From positions 1-45,832 of the forward strand of contig CALIZI010000131.1 in assembly GCA_938028705.1 (NCBI GenBank): a DNA stretch of 45,832 nucleotides, in the 5' to 3' direction. The position numbers and the translations under genes were made by a program. Below the pieces are notes generated by a model. That model was not told the origin of the DNA, searched no databases, and saw only the letters and a program-made list of their open reading frames with translations. Positions 34,901 to 42,855 of this stretch are shown piece by piece; position 1 is the first letter of the stretch; each line of letters opens with the position of its first letter. This stretch comes from an uncultured Saprospiraceae bacterium (GTDB lineage: Bacteria; Bacteroidota; Bacteroidia; Chitinophagales; Saprospiraceae).

Positions 34901-35103
34901 ATATTCCTTCCAAGATTACTGAAGGTCTGCCATTTGAAAATCTTTCATTGACACTCACAGGCAGAAACCTATGGTTGTCAACGGACTTCCCCGGTATTGA
35001 TCCGGAGACCAACCTGACAGGTGCTTCAAACGGTGTTGGTTTGGAATATTTCAATATGCCAAACACGAGGAGCTATAACGTAGCATTAAGAGCTACATTT
35101 TAA
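31918..35103 (+). CDS. SusC/RagA TonB-linked outer-membrane receptor (2)
   Basis: A 1061-residue receptor with the same layout as the first: signal peptide 1-20 (ending AMAQ), carboxypeptidase-regulatory-like domain (about 21-100), TonB plug (about 105-240, with PLFVIDGVPIDNNEQD) and beta barrel. The first 70 residues are very similar to receptor 1, but the barrels differ clearly, so the substrates probably differ. A cysteine pair in MWCGTCGIMNYF (about 917-928) in a barrel loop is unusual. The plug has the common ATALYGVRAANGAVIITTKKG. The partner susD begins 113 nt downstream, consistent with an operon that also includes the lipoprotein at 36702. Confidence 0.95.
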   Translation: MKHLLLVIAMMFFCFSIAMAQRTISGTVTDESGMPLPFANVFVEGTTVGTTTDIDGNYTLKVPDGASTIVVAYTGYGDMKLALGDSNTLSFTMAEGEVLDEVIVTAVGLEANRRSLGYSAQNLDAEEILSSRETNLVNALSSKIAGVTVGSSSGSPGASANIRVRGSTSINGTNSPLFVIDGVPIDNNEQDADVDGVDQSNRAVDINPNDIENMTILKGAAATALYGVRAANGAVIITTKKGVAGKPRVTLSTSYSIDQVNKLPARQSTYSQGRPSGGVNIHRGPETGEGFSWGPAASELEYDGDSDYFYNSNGRLVPKGTGNGRAAEVYDPFTFFDTGNTYDLNLSVQGGNENTTYYVSGGRLASNGIVPNATFERNSFKLTSTSKITDKIDVGFSANYINSGGNRIQRGSNIQGVMLGLLRTSPTFDNGNGREGRDAAGEVSTYVNPDGSQRSYRSGIYDNPYWTANKNPFRDNVNRIIGYASAGYQIVDWARLSYKLGLDTYSDRRNGAFDINPGRSLGLVYQSVQENRDLNSDLLLTLSPKISEKFSVSVTLGQNLFDSRFVEQSSEGSTLSVSDFYHISNAADVTTDEDFLRKRIVAAFGTADLNYGDFVFLNLTGRNDWSSILPRDNNAFQSYSASLGFAFTELLNLPNNSFLQYGKLRASYGKVGNDGGKAFIYATTNYFNQGFSGGDGFIGGIEFPAFGVNSFERSTVLGNANFVPETTTTLELGAEFKFFKDRLGFDFTYFDQESRDQIIAVQLPATTGFTDIVQNAGVITSKGIELVAYATPLKFKNNPLRWDIDLNFTQIENRVEELAEGVENIFLAGFTSTSSRAVADQPYGAIFGSGFQRDDSGNLIIGSNGWPLQATGTEVYGDPNPDWTAGLRNTFTIIDGLKIGALLDFRKGGDMWCGTCGIMNYFGVSELTGEKRDEVVVFDGVMEDGTPNNTPVALADPAAGLGANYWVRYGFGGLTEASIYDTSWIRLREVSVGYDIPSKITEGLPFENLSLTLTGRNLWLSTDFPGIDPETNLTGASNGVGLEYFNMPNTRSYNVALRATF

Positions 35104-35215
35104 TTAACAATTAAGTTTTAATTTAAACTAAAGATTAGGTCAAATAATACATTTTGCCAAAAGCAAATCGAATTATTTAAACTTATTTTTAAATTAAACT
35201 CTTTAATAATTTATA

Positions 35216-36613
35216 ATGAATAATATCATAAAATCCTTATTCTTTGTAGGGTTGATGCTCTTTTCTACAGCTTGTGGTGATACCCTTGAAGAGATTAACA
35301 TTGACCCCACACGCCCAACGGACGTAGATTTAAATCTGATGTTGCCAGAAGCAATTTCACAAACTATTTTCAACCAAGGCACCAATCCGGCTCGTGTTGC
35401 GGGTATCATTATGCAACAGTTTCTAGGTTTTGATGCACAACAGGTAGCATATACAGACTATGTACTTCCTGACGTAACGTTCAACAACTATTGGAGAACC
35501 GGTTTGTACGCAGGCAGTCTTCGTAGCGCACAATTGATAGTGGATAAAGCCGAAGCTGAAGACGCACCATATTATGCGGGTATTGGTAAGATACTATTGG
35601 CAGCCGGATATGGCGATGCTACTTCCTATTTTGGCGATATACCTTTTTCTGATGCCTTGAAAGGTATCGAAGGTTTGAAACCCGCTTACGATACGCAGGA
35701 ACAAGTGTACGCAGGCGTTCAGGCACTTCTAGATGCAGCTATCAGTGACCTTTCGGGAGACAGCGGTCCGGTCAGACCGGAAGCAGATGATTTGATTTTC
35801 AGTGGTGATGCTGCATCTTGGATAGCTACGGCACAAGCCCTCAAAGCACGCTATCTGATGCAAACTATCAAGCGTAATTCGGGCGCAGCTTCTACTATTT
35901 TGAATATCATTAAGAATGAGGCTTTTCAAGCTGCCAATGCTCAACCAAACTTCACCTGGGGTACAGCTCAAATAGATAATAATCCATTGGCTAAATTTGG
36001 TGTTGACAGACCTAATACGCTGGTCATTGACAACCGCTTCGCAGCAAGAATGGAGGCGGCGAGCGATCCTCGTCAAGCTGCTTACATGCTATTCAATGGA
36101 TCTGATTATGTTTACTTTGATAGTGGTTCTGACGGACAATTGGTATGGGCCCAAAACAACTCTACCATTCCATTGATTTCTTTGGAAGAATTACAATTCA
36201 TGGAAGCTGAATTGGAACTTATGGCAGGTGACGATGCCGCTGCTAAAGCTGCTTTGTTGAAGGCTGTTACAACCAATATGGCACAAGTCGGCGTAGATGG
36301 TACTGATTATATTGCTGCTTTGGATGCCGCTTATGATGCCGCTTCCGACAAGCATGAAGTTATCATGAACGAAGCATATACGGCATACTACGGTCAGGCA
36401 TTCCACCAAACATGGGCAAACTACCGCAGAACGGGCTACCCGAATCTGACCCCTTCACCAAATGGTAATATAGGTCTCAATCCGGGAGGAGGTATTCCTA
36501 AGCGTTACATCTACCCGATTTCTGAATCAGAAACGAATGCATCCAACCTTCAGGCAGCCGTTGACCGCCAAGGCGGTGCTTTGATGAACGTTGCACTTTG
36601 GTCATTTCAATAA
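35216..36613 (+). CDS. SusD-like lipoprotein (2)
   Basis: A 465-residue lipoprotein with lipobox Cys20 (LMLFSTACGDTLEEIN). It belongs to the SusD-like family in which INIDPTRPTDVDLNLMLPEA opens the mature protein, a group distinct from the protein encoded at 30095. Conserved parts are LYAGSLRSAQLI, GYGDATSYFGDIPFSDAL and WIATAQALKARYL (TPR-like). The C-terminal part is YYGQAFHQTWANYRRTGYPN. It is the likely binding partner of receptor 2 and is very similar along its whole length to the protein encoded at 38072. The two must have arisen by duplication. Confidence 0.92.
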   Translation: MNNIIKSLFFVGLMLFSTACGDTLEEINIDPTRPTDVDLNLMLPEAISQTIFNQGTNPARVAGIIMQQFLGFDAQQVAYTDYVLPDVTFNNYWRTGLYAGSLRSAQLIVDKAEAEDAPYYAGIGKILLAAGYGDATSYFGDIPFSDALKGIEGLKPAYDTQEQVYAGVQALLDAAISDLSGDSGPVRPEADDLIFSGDAASWIATAQALKARYLMQTIKRNSGAASTILNIIKNEAFQAANAQPNFTWGTAQIDNNPLAKFGVDRPNTLVIDNRFAARMEAASDPRQAAYMLFNGSDYVYFDSGSDGQLVWAQNNSTIPLISLEELQFMEAELELMAGDDAAAKAALLKAVTTNMAQVGVDGTDYIAALDAAYDAASDKHEVIMNEAYTAYYGQAFHQTWANYRRTGYPNLTPSPNGNIGLNPGGGIPKRYIYPISESETNASNLQAAVDRQGGALMNVALWSFQ

Positions 36614-36632
36614 TTAACCAAGTTAGCGAATT

Positions 36633-36667
36633 ACGGGTTACGAGTTTTTTATGAACTCGCAACCTGT
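36633..36667. repeat. Hairpin between susD (2) and the lipoprotein gene
   Basis: ACGGGTTACGAGTT (36633-36646) pairs with AACTCGCAACCTGT (36654-36667), with two mismatches, around a 7-nt loop. It has no T-tail in the sense direction. It may be a partial terminator or an mRNA-processing site that sets lower expression of the next gene. Confidence 0.5.
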
Positions 36668-36701
36668 AAACTAAAATTGACTTTTTAAAAGTAAACATAA
36701 A

Positions 36702-37493
36702 ATGAAAAAAATATCATTATTGCTCGTTGCACTCCTCTTCGTGGGTGTGTTTACAGGTTGCGAAGAGGAAGATACCTTTCCTTTTGATACCCAAGGAGCA
36801 GTCATATCTCTATCAAATATAGCTGGCTTTTTTGATAAGACGGATCCTTCGAGTGTCTATAGCTTTGATGTCTCTACACTTGGAGAAGGCGTATCGTCCT
36901 TTGATGTATTGAAAAGCTATAATGGCGGCTCACCCGTTACTCATACAACTATTTCACAGGTGCCAGCCACTGTAAGTGTCACATTGGCGGAAGCTTTAAA
37001 TGGTTTAGGCATAACGGAAAACGATTTGGAAATTGGCGACCAGATTACCTTCTCATTCGGTAATGTCCAAACCGGTAGCGGTGCTTATGATTCCGCTACA
37101 TCAACCAATGCAGGTGTGGCTTGTTCGTCTGTACTTGCCGGCACTTACGATTTCAGTACCTCCGATTACTTCTGTGCCGGAGATCCTGTAACAGGGCAAG
37201 CTACTTGGACAGAAGTCGGTCCGGGTTTATATGAAATTGATGACTGGGCTTATGGTTCTTATCAAGCCTGCTACGGCGGTCCTGCCGGAAGTTGGGGCAT
37301 GTTACAGCTAAAAGATGTTTGTAATCAAATAACGATTGAAGGAACTGATAACTATGGTGATTCTTGGAGTTTCTCGGGCGTTACCGTAGATGGCTCCAAT
37401 TTGACACTGGAATGGACAAATACTTATGGTGAATTAGGTACTACTGTACTTACTCGTACAGATGGTACAGTGTGGCCTGAACTTGTCAAATAA
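36702..37493 (+). CDS. Hypothetical lipoprotein of the susCD locus
   Basis: A 263-residue lipoprotein with lipobox Cys20 (FVGVFTGCEEEDTFPFD) and the acidic residues after Cys that often mark surface export in Bacteroidota. The mature part looks beta-rich with many Gly, Ser and Thr. It contains repeated aromatic turns near 165-240 (SDYFCAGDPVTGQATWTEVG, then DWAYGSYQACYGGPAGSWGM) and five further cysteines. No named family is recognised. Its position right after susC-susD suggests an accessory surface substrate-binding protein, in the manner of SusE/SusF, but this is inferred from place only. It is followed by a strong terminator. Confidence 0.7.
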   Translation: MKKISLLLVALLFVGVFTGCEEEDTFPFDTQGAVISLSNIAGFFDKTDPSSVYSFDVSTLGEGVSSFDVLKSYNGGSPVTHTTISQVPATVSVTLAEALNGLGITENDLEIGDQITFSFGNVQTGSGAYDSATSTNAGVACSSVLAGTYDFSTSDYFCAGDPVTGQATWTEVGPGLYEIDDWAYGSYQACYGGPAGSWGMLQLKDVCNQITIEGTDNYGDSWSFSGVTVDGSNLTLEWTNTYGELGTTVLTRTDGTVWPELVK

Positions 37494-37512
37494 AATTCTA
37501 TTTTATAGAAAT

Positions 37513-37547
37513 AAAAAAGGTCATCGGAATCCGATGACCTTTTTTTA
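37513..37547 (+). terminator. Terminator of the second susCD operon
   Basis: A 15-nt stem AAAAAAGGTCATCGG / CCGATGACCTTTTTT with an AAT loop and a T-run. The A-run on the left side would let it act in both directions. Confidence 0.9.
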
Positions 37548-38071
37548 TATCTGACAAAAATGCTATTTTTAGCATCAAAATATTTTTTTTTTGATAAAAA
37601 CAGTTGAAGACTAAGTTTTACCAACGATTCGTTAAGTTTTGATAATCAGTTACTTGCATTCTAATTTAAACTGTATGAAATTCATTATACTGCTTTATGG
37701 TTAGATTGTTACATTGTTTTATATAGCCAAAATTAAATCATAAATACCTGTTTATCAACAATATAGCAATATAACAATGAAACATTTTGTAAAATAAAAA
37801 GTATAATTTTAAACCTAATACAGTATATCAAATAATTAATTGACTTGTAATTATTTTATTTATAATTTATTATAAAAAAATATTAAATACATTATTTTAA
37901 AATACCGCACTAAAATATAGCCGTTTTTAAATTAATTAAAATTATTTTATAAATTATATATTATTGAAAATAAATTATTTATAAATGCTTTTTATTATAA
38001 AATAATTTAATTGTCAATACTTAAAGAATTGTTGAGGTTTAACATTAGTCTCCAACTTCAAAAAATCGATT
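37548..38071. other. Long AT-rich spacer before the extra susD
   Basis: Non-coding. A sequence CAAAAATGCTATTTTTAGCATC at 37555-37576 resembles the susC promoter segments, but the -7 box ends in A (TATTTTTA) and the site can also form a hairpin around it. A TGATAATCAGTTACTTGC motif is at 37639-37656. From 37790 on the sequence is almost pure A and T. No remnant of a susC gene is visible. Confidence 0.45.
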
Positions 38072-39469
38072 ATGAAAAACATTATAACATTTTTGTTCTG
38101 TCTAGGATTAATTAGCTCACCTATTGCCTGTGTCAATCTTGAAGATATTAATATTGACCCTACCCGTCCGTCGGACGTAGATTTACGTTTAATGCTCCCC
38201 GAAGCACTTACACAAACAGCTTTCAATCAAGGCACTCATCCTGTTCGTATTGCGGGTGTTACAGTACAGCAGCTTGCCGGTTTTAAGAGTAAGACACTCT
38301 ATTCAGCGTACTCGTCACCCGAAGTAAGCTTCAACGATTACTGGACAGAAGGTCTGTATGCAGGTAGTCTTCGCAGTGCAAAACTCATCGCCGACAAAGC
38401 TGAAGCTGAAAACCTGCCGCACTATACAGGTATTGCAAAAATATTATTAGCCCTTGGTTATGCCGATGCTACATCTTATTTTGGAGATATTCCCTTTTCC
38501 GATGCACTAAAGGGAAACGAAAGCCTGAAACCCATATTTGATACACAGGAAGAAGTATATGAGGGAGTCCAAAAGCTTCTGGACGAAGCGATTAATCACC
38601 TCTTGCAATCCGGCAGTCCGGCAGGTCCCGAAGTAGATGATTTGATATTCGGCGGTGATGCCTCCGCGTGGGTAGCCACCGCCTATGCACTCAAAGCACG
38701 TTACCTCATGCACACCATCAAACGCAAGCCCAATGCTGCTTCCTCCATTCTGGATATTATCAGAAATAAAGCCTTCCAATCTACCAACGCACAACCCGAC
38801 TTTACCTGGGGAACTACACAAACAGATAATAATCCATTAGCTAAATTTGGTGTTGACCGACCCAATACAATATTTATTGACCCGCGCTTTGCACAACAAA
38901 TGGAGACAAATACCGATCCGCGCCAAGATGCTTATATGGCATTTAACACTGAATATAATGAATATCAATATTTTGATAATGGCAACGACGGTACACTATA
39001 TTGGGCGCAAAATAACACTGTCGTTCCATTGATTTCTTTGGAAGAATTACAATTTATTGAGGCTGAATTGGAATTGATGAAAGGTGATGAGACCGCTGCC
39101 AAGGCTGCTTTATTGAAGGCGGTTGCAACTAATATGGCACACATTGGCGTAGATGGTACAGCCTATATGGCATCTTTGAGTACCATTTACGACGCTGCCG
39201 CCAATAAAGAGGAAATCATCATAAATGAAGCCTATACAGCATACTACGGTCAGGCTTTTCACCAAATTTGGGCGAACTATCGAAGAACAGGTTATCCGAA
39301 ATTATTAGCTCCACCGGAAAGTGATATTCCCTTTAACCCCGGCGGTGGCATTCCTCAACGCTACCTGTATCCGCTTTCCGAAGTCGAACTTAATGGTAAT
39401 AACGTTCAGGCTGCCAGAGACCGTCAGGATGGAGCTTTAATGAATATACCACTCTGGGCATTTCAATAA
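38072..39469 (+). CDS. SusD-like lipoprotein (3), duplicated copy
   Basis: A 465-residue lipoprotein with Cys20 (LISSPIACVNLEDIN). It has the same length as the protein encoded at 35216 and matches it over its whole length; by eye well over half of the residues are identical, including NIDPTRP, LYAGSLRSAKLIADKAEAE, YADATSYFGDIPFSDALKG and YYGQAFHQIWANYRRTGYP. There is no susC gene next to it, so it either works with receptor 2 as an alternative lid or is a scavenging surface binder. A 579-nt AT-rich spacer separates it from the previous operon, so it probably has its own promoter. Confidence 0.92.
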   Translation: MKNIITFLFCLGLISSPIACVNLEDINIDPTRPSDVDLRLMLPEALTQTAFNQGTHPVRIAGVTVQQLAGFKSKTLYSAYSSPEVSFNDYWTEGLYAGSLRSAKLIADKAEAENLPHYTGIAKILLALGYADATSYFGDIPFSDALKGNESLKPIFDTQEEVYEGVQKLLDEAINHLLQSGSPAGPEVDDLIFGGDASAWVATAYALKARYLMHTIKRKPNAASSILDIIRNKAFQSTNAQPDFTWGTTQTDNNPLAKFGVDRPNTIFIDPRFAQQMETNTDPRQDAYMAFNTEYNEYQYFDNGNDGTLYWAQNNTVVPLISLEELQFIEAELELMKGDETAAKAALLKAVATNMAHIGVDGTAYMASLSTIYDAAANKEEIIINEAYTAYYGQAFHQIWANYRRTGYPKLLAPPESDIPFNPGGGIPQRYLYPLSEVELNGNNVQAARDRQDGALMNIPLWAFQ

Positions 39470-39514
39470 AACAAATCAATATCGGCTTATCGCCAAATTT
39501 TGATGACCTTTTAT

Positions 39515-39522
39515 TATTTTTG
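39515..39522 (+). promoter_or_regulatory. -7 box of the GDP-fucose synthase gene
   Basis: TATTTTTG matches TAnnTTTG, 37 nt before the start codon at 39560. A TTTG lies at 39499-39502 but is closer than the usual -33 spacing. Confidence 0.45.
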
Positions 39523-39559
39523 CAAAAAGTAACGCTATCAAACAGCCGTAAATCAGATT

Positions 39560-40498
39560 ATGAAAAAAAACGCAAAAATATACATTGCCGGACATCGTGG
39601 CATGGTCGGGTCTGCCATTCGGCGAAAACTGGAAGCGGAAGGCTACACCAATTTCGTAGTCCGCACTTCACACGAATTGGATTTAAGAAACCAACAAGCC
39701 ACCAACGATTTTTTTGAACAAGAAAAACCGGAATATGTCTTTTTGGCTGCCGCCAAAGTTGGTGGTATCCATGCCAATAATACCCAACGCGGTGCATTCA
39801 TTTACGAAAATTTGATGATACAAAATAACATTATCCATGCTGCGTATTTGAATGAAGTTAAAAAACTGATGTTCTTGGGTTCATCCTGTATTTATCCCAA
39901 ATTTGCCGACCAACCGCTACGCGAAGATTCCCTCCTCACCGGCACACTCGAACCCACCAACGAGCCTTATGCCATCGCCAAAATAGCCGGTATCAAAATG
40001 TGCGATGCCTATCGCCACCAATACGGCTGCAATTTTATTTCCGTCATGCCAACCAATCTCTACGGTCCGAATGACAATTACGACCTCAAAAACTCGCATG
40101 TACTGCCTGCCCTGCTCCGCAAATTTCATGAAGCAAAAGTCAATAATACACCACACGTTGTGATGTGGGGAACAGGTACGCCCAAGCGCGAATTTTTACA
40201 CGTCGATGACCTCGCCGATGCCTGTTATCACTTGATGCTACACTATAACGAAGCCGAAACCATCAATGTAGGAACAGGTGAAGATATTGCCATTAAAGAC
40301 TTGGCTTTATTGATAAAAAAAATAGTGGGCTACGAAGGTAAAATAAAACACGACCTCACCAAACCCGATGGTACACCGCGCAAGTTGCTGGATGTCAGTA
40401 AATTAGAATCTCATGGCTGGCAAGCGAAAATTGACCTTGAATCAGGTATCCGGCGTGTGTATGAGGAGTTTCAGGTAAATGTCGCAAATCTGGTATGA
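39560..40498 (+). CDS. fcl: GDP-L-fucose synthase
   Basis: A 312-residue NAD(P)-dependent epimerase/reductase of the short-chain dehydrogenase type. It converts GDP-4-keto-6-deoxymannose to GDP-fucose, a precursor for surface glycans. The nucleotide-binding GHRGMVGSA is at 10-18. The catalytic Ser is in LGSSCIYP (about 105-112) and the Tyr/Lys pair in YAIAKIAG (about 134-141). The RKLLD segment near the C-terminus is also typical. Length is normal. The GDP-mannose dehydratase (gmd) partner is not in the window. It is followed by the tRNA-Pro gene on the opposite strand and a shared terminator region. Confidence 0.95.
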   Translation: MKKNAKIYIAGHRGMVGSAIRRKLEAEGYTNFVVRTSHELDLRNQQATNDFFEQEKPEYVFLAAAKVGGIHANNTQRGAFIYENLMIQNNIIHAAYLNEVKKLMFLGSSCIYPKFADQPLREDSLLTGTLEPTNEPYAIAKIAGIKMCDAYRHQYGCNFISVMPTNLYGPNDNYDLKNSHVLPALLRKFHEAKVNNTPHVVMWGTGTPKREFLHVDDLADACYHLMLHYNEAETINVGTGEDIAIKDLALLIKKIVGYEGKIKHDLTKPDGTPRKLLDVSKLESHGWQAKIDLESGIRRVYEEFQVNVANLV

Positions 40499-40523
40499 TG
40501 AAATTGCATCATCTGCATTAAAA

Positions 40524-40570
40524 AAAGCCTTAATAATCGCGTCTTTGTGAAAACTGATTATTAAGGCTTT
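40524..40570 (-). terminator. Terminator of tRNA-Pro
   Basis: A perfect 15-bp stem (40524-40538 with 40556-40570). On the minus strand it is followed by TTTTTTAATG, so it ends the tRNA transcript. On the plus strand it may also block readthrough from fcl. Confidence 0.8.
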
Positions 40571-40575
40571 ATTAG

Positions 40576-40649
40576 TCGGGATGACAGGATTTGAACCTGC
40601 GACCCCACGCCCCCCAGGCGTGTGCGCTACCGGGCTGCGCCACATCCCG
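40576..40649 (-). tRNA. tRNA-Pro (GGG)
   Basis: 74 nt that fold as a tRNA on the minus strand. The acceptor stem is CGGGATG/CATCCCG, followed by discriminator A. The D arm is GCGCAGCCCGGTAGCGC and the anticodon arm is CACGC-CTGGGGG-GCGTG with anticodon GGG. The T arm contains GGTTCAAATCC. The 3' CCA is not encoded and would be added by CCA transferase. This identifies a proline tRNA reading CCC and CCU. Confidence 0.96.
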
Positions 40650-41010
40650 AATTGATATGATGATTTGTGCAATACAAATCAGAGGATTTTTAATAGGTCG
40701 ACAAAGTTAAGTGAATTTTTAGCAAAAGTCAAATATTTACGCTTTACCCTTCAAACAAAAAAATGGTCTGCCGCGCAGAACGCATCAGACCATTGATTCA
40801 CACAAAACAAACCTTAAAATTGTATAGGCACAAAGTCCTAAAAACAATTTCCTTTAGACGACAAATTTCAAGCCAAAGAGTGTTAAATTTCGTCATTCGT
40901 AGATTCGTCACGTATTTATTGGTAAATTTGTTTCCTTCACAAAAGCACTGGGTTTAAACCCAGTGCTTTTGTGAAGATTAATTTGTATTTTACATTACAA
41001 TCATCTAATC
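40650..41010. other. Spacer between tRNA-Pro and the alkyltransferase gene
   Basis: Contains a hairpin at 40762-40794 (AATGGTCTG pairing with CAGACCATT) and the 42-bp perfect palindrome at 40935-40976. No convincing gene is seen. Confidence 0.5.
40935..40976. repeat. 42-bp perfect palindrome
   Basis: Two 21-bp arms meet at 40955/40956 with no loop; the centre is CACTGGGTTTAAACCCAGTG. It lies 34 nt before the apparent start of the alkyltransferase gene and has no T-tail beyond the stem. Confidence 0.9.
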
Positions 41011-41463
41011 ATCAAAATCATTCAACATACCACACCACTAGGAACTGTTTATATTAAAGGCAGCGAAGAAGGCATTAGATCCGTTCAGTTCGCAGAATCG
41101 GATGAAGTAACAGGTGCAAGCCTACCTATACTCACACAGTGTAAGCGCGAATTAGACGAATATTTTGAAGGAAAAAGAAAACGATTTACCGTAAAATTAG
41201 ATTGGAACGGAGCAACTGTTTTTAATCAAAAAGTATGGACTGCCCTCTTGGATATTCCTTATGGAGAAGTGAGGACTTACGCACAAATCGCCGCACAGAT
41301 AGACTCGCCAAAGGCTGCACGCGCAGTGGGGCGTGCCAATGGCTTGAATCCTATTGCGATTATTGTACCTTGCCACCGGTTGATTGGTGCAGACGGCAAA
41401 TTGCGCGGCTATGCTTATGGATTGGAACGCAAGCAAGCCTTGCTGGATTTGGAATCAGTTTAG
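41011..41463 (+). CDS. ogt: O6-alkylguanine-DNA alkyltransferase (apparent ATC start)
   Basis: About 150 residues of a DNA repair protein that moves alkyl groups from guanine O6 to its own cysteine. The active site is IVPCHRLIGADGKLRGYAYG. An upstream helix-turn-helix region (VWTALLDIPYGEVRTYAQIA, then AVGRANGLNP) binds DNA. The N-terminal domain (TPLGTVYIKGSEEGIRSVQF and ELDEYFEGKRKRF) is clearly encoded from about 41030. Yet between the stop at 40972 and TTG 41248 the frame contains no ATG, GTG or TTG. TTG 41248 would delete the N-terminal half. The likely start is ATC at 41011 (then AAA ATC ATT CAA) or the preceding ATC at 41008, the same ATC ATC AAA as in the glycosyltransferase gene. Confidence 0.88.
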   Translation: MKIIQHTTPLGTVYIKGSEEGIRSVQFAESDEVTGASLPILTQCKRELDEYFEGKRKRFTVKLDWNGATVFNQKVWTALLDIPYGEVRTYAQIAAQIDSPKAARAVGRANGLNPIAIIVPCHRLIGADGKLRGYAYGLERKQALLDLESV

Positions 41464-41764
41464 TTGAACGGGTAATTAGTTGATAAACTATTCAACCAAT
41501 GACCTGATAACTAAAATTGAATAGATGAAAAATAAATTTTTTTGAAAAGGCAACCTTCATATTATTATAGCGTACAATTAAACAGAAACCAAACATCCAT
41601 ACTCATTTAGGATAACATTTGAATTTTTTGACACTCACCCTAAACGAGTATATTCTAAGTTTTACAAAATTTCAATACGGGAACAAACATGAAACATAAT
41701 GGTAACGTGTAATTAGCCGGTCTTTACCTGCCGGCAAATGTAATCACATTCAAAATCAATAATT
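41464..41764. other. Spacer before the TPR gene
   Basis: Non-coding. It has an 11-bp imperfect inverted repeat (ACTCATTTAGG near 41602, CCTAAACGAGT near 41640) and a small GCCGG/CCGGC hairpin at about 41718-41737 just before the next start codon. Confidence 0.4.
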
Positions 41765-42775
41765 ATGAGATTTAATGTAGTACAAGCAGTCTTATGGCTG
41801 TTTTTGCCGGGCAGTTTATTGTCGCAAAAGCTCAATACACCTACCGATTTCAAATCGCTCACCAAGACATCCGTCATCAATTACAAATACAAAACAATCG
41901 AATGGGCTATGCCCACAAGTGAAACGGTGTCAGTAAATCCCAACGTTCCAAGCACTAAATTTTCAGAAACTTCTTTTGTAAAAAAACGCAAAGCGAAAGC
42001 AGCACGATTCATCGCAGAAAAGCAGTACGACAGTGCCAGACAGCAACTGGGCAAAGCCCTCAAAGCCATGCCACAGCACAGCGAATTGATGGTGATGATT
42101 GCCAAAATTTTTGAAGAAGAAGGCAATACGGATGCAGCTTTGACTTGGTATAAAAAAGCCACAGAAGCTAATTATATGGGCTACGAAGCCTATCTGAAAA
42201 CCGCTCAAATACTTGCTCAAGCTGGAGAATACGAACTGGCATTCAAGGCAGTGTTATACGCCAAAGTGCTGAATCGGAATGCGCCTGATGTGCAGGAAAG
42301 TGTCAAAACGATAGCGCATTTGAATGGCTTTGTTTACAAAGATTGGGCATTTGTTCCTAAGTTTAAATTGAGTGGAGAAGCTGACAACATAAAGATTTGT
42401 CATGGTGGCGGACCTTGGGAGGCTTACGCATTGAGTGAAGCATTTTGGGAATACGAACCGGAGTACGCAGCGACAAAAACAGTGAATAGTGAGTATGAAT
42501 TGGAGATGATTCGGTACAAAGAAAATTTATTAAATGGCATTATCGCCTACGAACTTATGCGACTTGCCGATAAGCAGGTACAGTATCCCGAAATTGAGGC
42601 ATTTGGCATCGCCGTAGATGAAGAGTTGATTGACCAATATATTCAATATGAGATTTTCGGAGTCAAAGACCCAAACTTCATACACTCTCTCCAAAGTATT
42701 GATATACAACAGATTGTACAATATTTACTCCTGACACATTTTGAAAAATTACCGGAAAAGTATGCGCTTAAATAG
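41765..42775 (+). CDS. Secreted TPR protein of unknown function
   Basis: A 336-residue protein with a signal peptide (about 1-20, VVQAVLWLFLPGSLLSQ). TPR-like helix pairs occupy about 75-190 (QYDSARQQLGKALKAMPQHS, then AALTWYKKATEANYMGYEAY, then YELAFKAVLYAKVLNRNAPD). The C-terminal third (about 205-336, KFKLSGEADNIKICHGGGPW and the following acidic helices) is not recognised. TPR regions bind other proteins, so a periplasmic scaffold or adaptor role is possible. The gene has no visible operon partner and converges on the glucosaminidase-like gene with a large inverted repeat between them. Confidence 0.65.
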   Translation: MRFNVVQAVLWLFLPGSLLSQKLNTPTDFKSLTKTSVINYKYKTIEWAMPTSETVSVNPNVPSTKFSETSFVKKRKAKAARFIAEKQYDSARQQLGKALKAMPQHSELMVMIAKIFEEEGNTDAALTWYKKATEANYMGYEAYLKTAQILAQAGEYELAFKAVLYAKVLNRNAPDVQESVKTIAHLNGFVYKDWAFVPKFKLSGEADNIKICHGGGPWEAYALSEAFWEYEPEYAATKTVNSEYELEMIRYKENLLNGIIAYELMRLADKQVQYPEIEAFGIAVDEELIDQYIQYEIFGVKDPNFIHSLQSIDIQQIVQYLLLTHFEKLPEKYALK

Positions 42776-42855
42776 TGTTGTCATGCGGTCGTGTCGTGGT
42801 GTTGTAGTTCTTGGTTCTATAACCACAACACTACCACACCACGACACGACAACAC
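42774..42855. repeat. Large inverted repeat between convergent genes
   Basis: AGTGTTGTC (42774-42782) and CGTGTCGTGGTGT (42790-42802) pair with ACACCACGACACG and GACAACACT at 42836-42855, leaving a 7-nt bulge. The sequence is built of GTCGTGTCGTG-type words. It may act as a bidirectional transcription barrier. Confidence 0.65.

Noticed and set aside
26696-39469. Complete polysaccharide utilisation locus
   Set aside because: No glycoside hydrolase, polysaccharide lyase or regulator (SusR, ECF/anti-sigma) is encoded nearby. The term susCD locus is all that can be supported.
40763-40957. 64-codon frame between the tRNA and the alkyltransferase gene
   Set aside because: It spans a hairpin and half of a perfect palindrome and shows no protein-like pattern.
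41248-41463. Short alkyltransferase starting at TTG 41248
   Set aside because: It would remove the N-terminal domain that is clearly encoded upstream in the same frame (GTVYIKGSEEG and EYFEGKRKRF).
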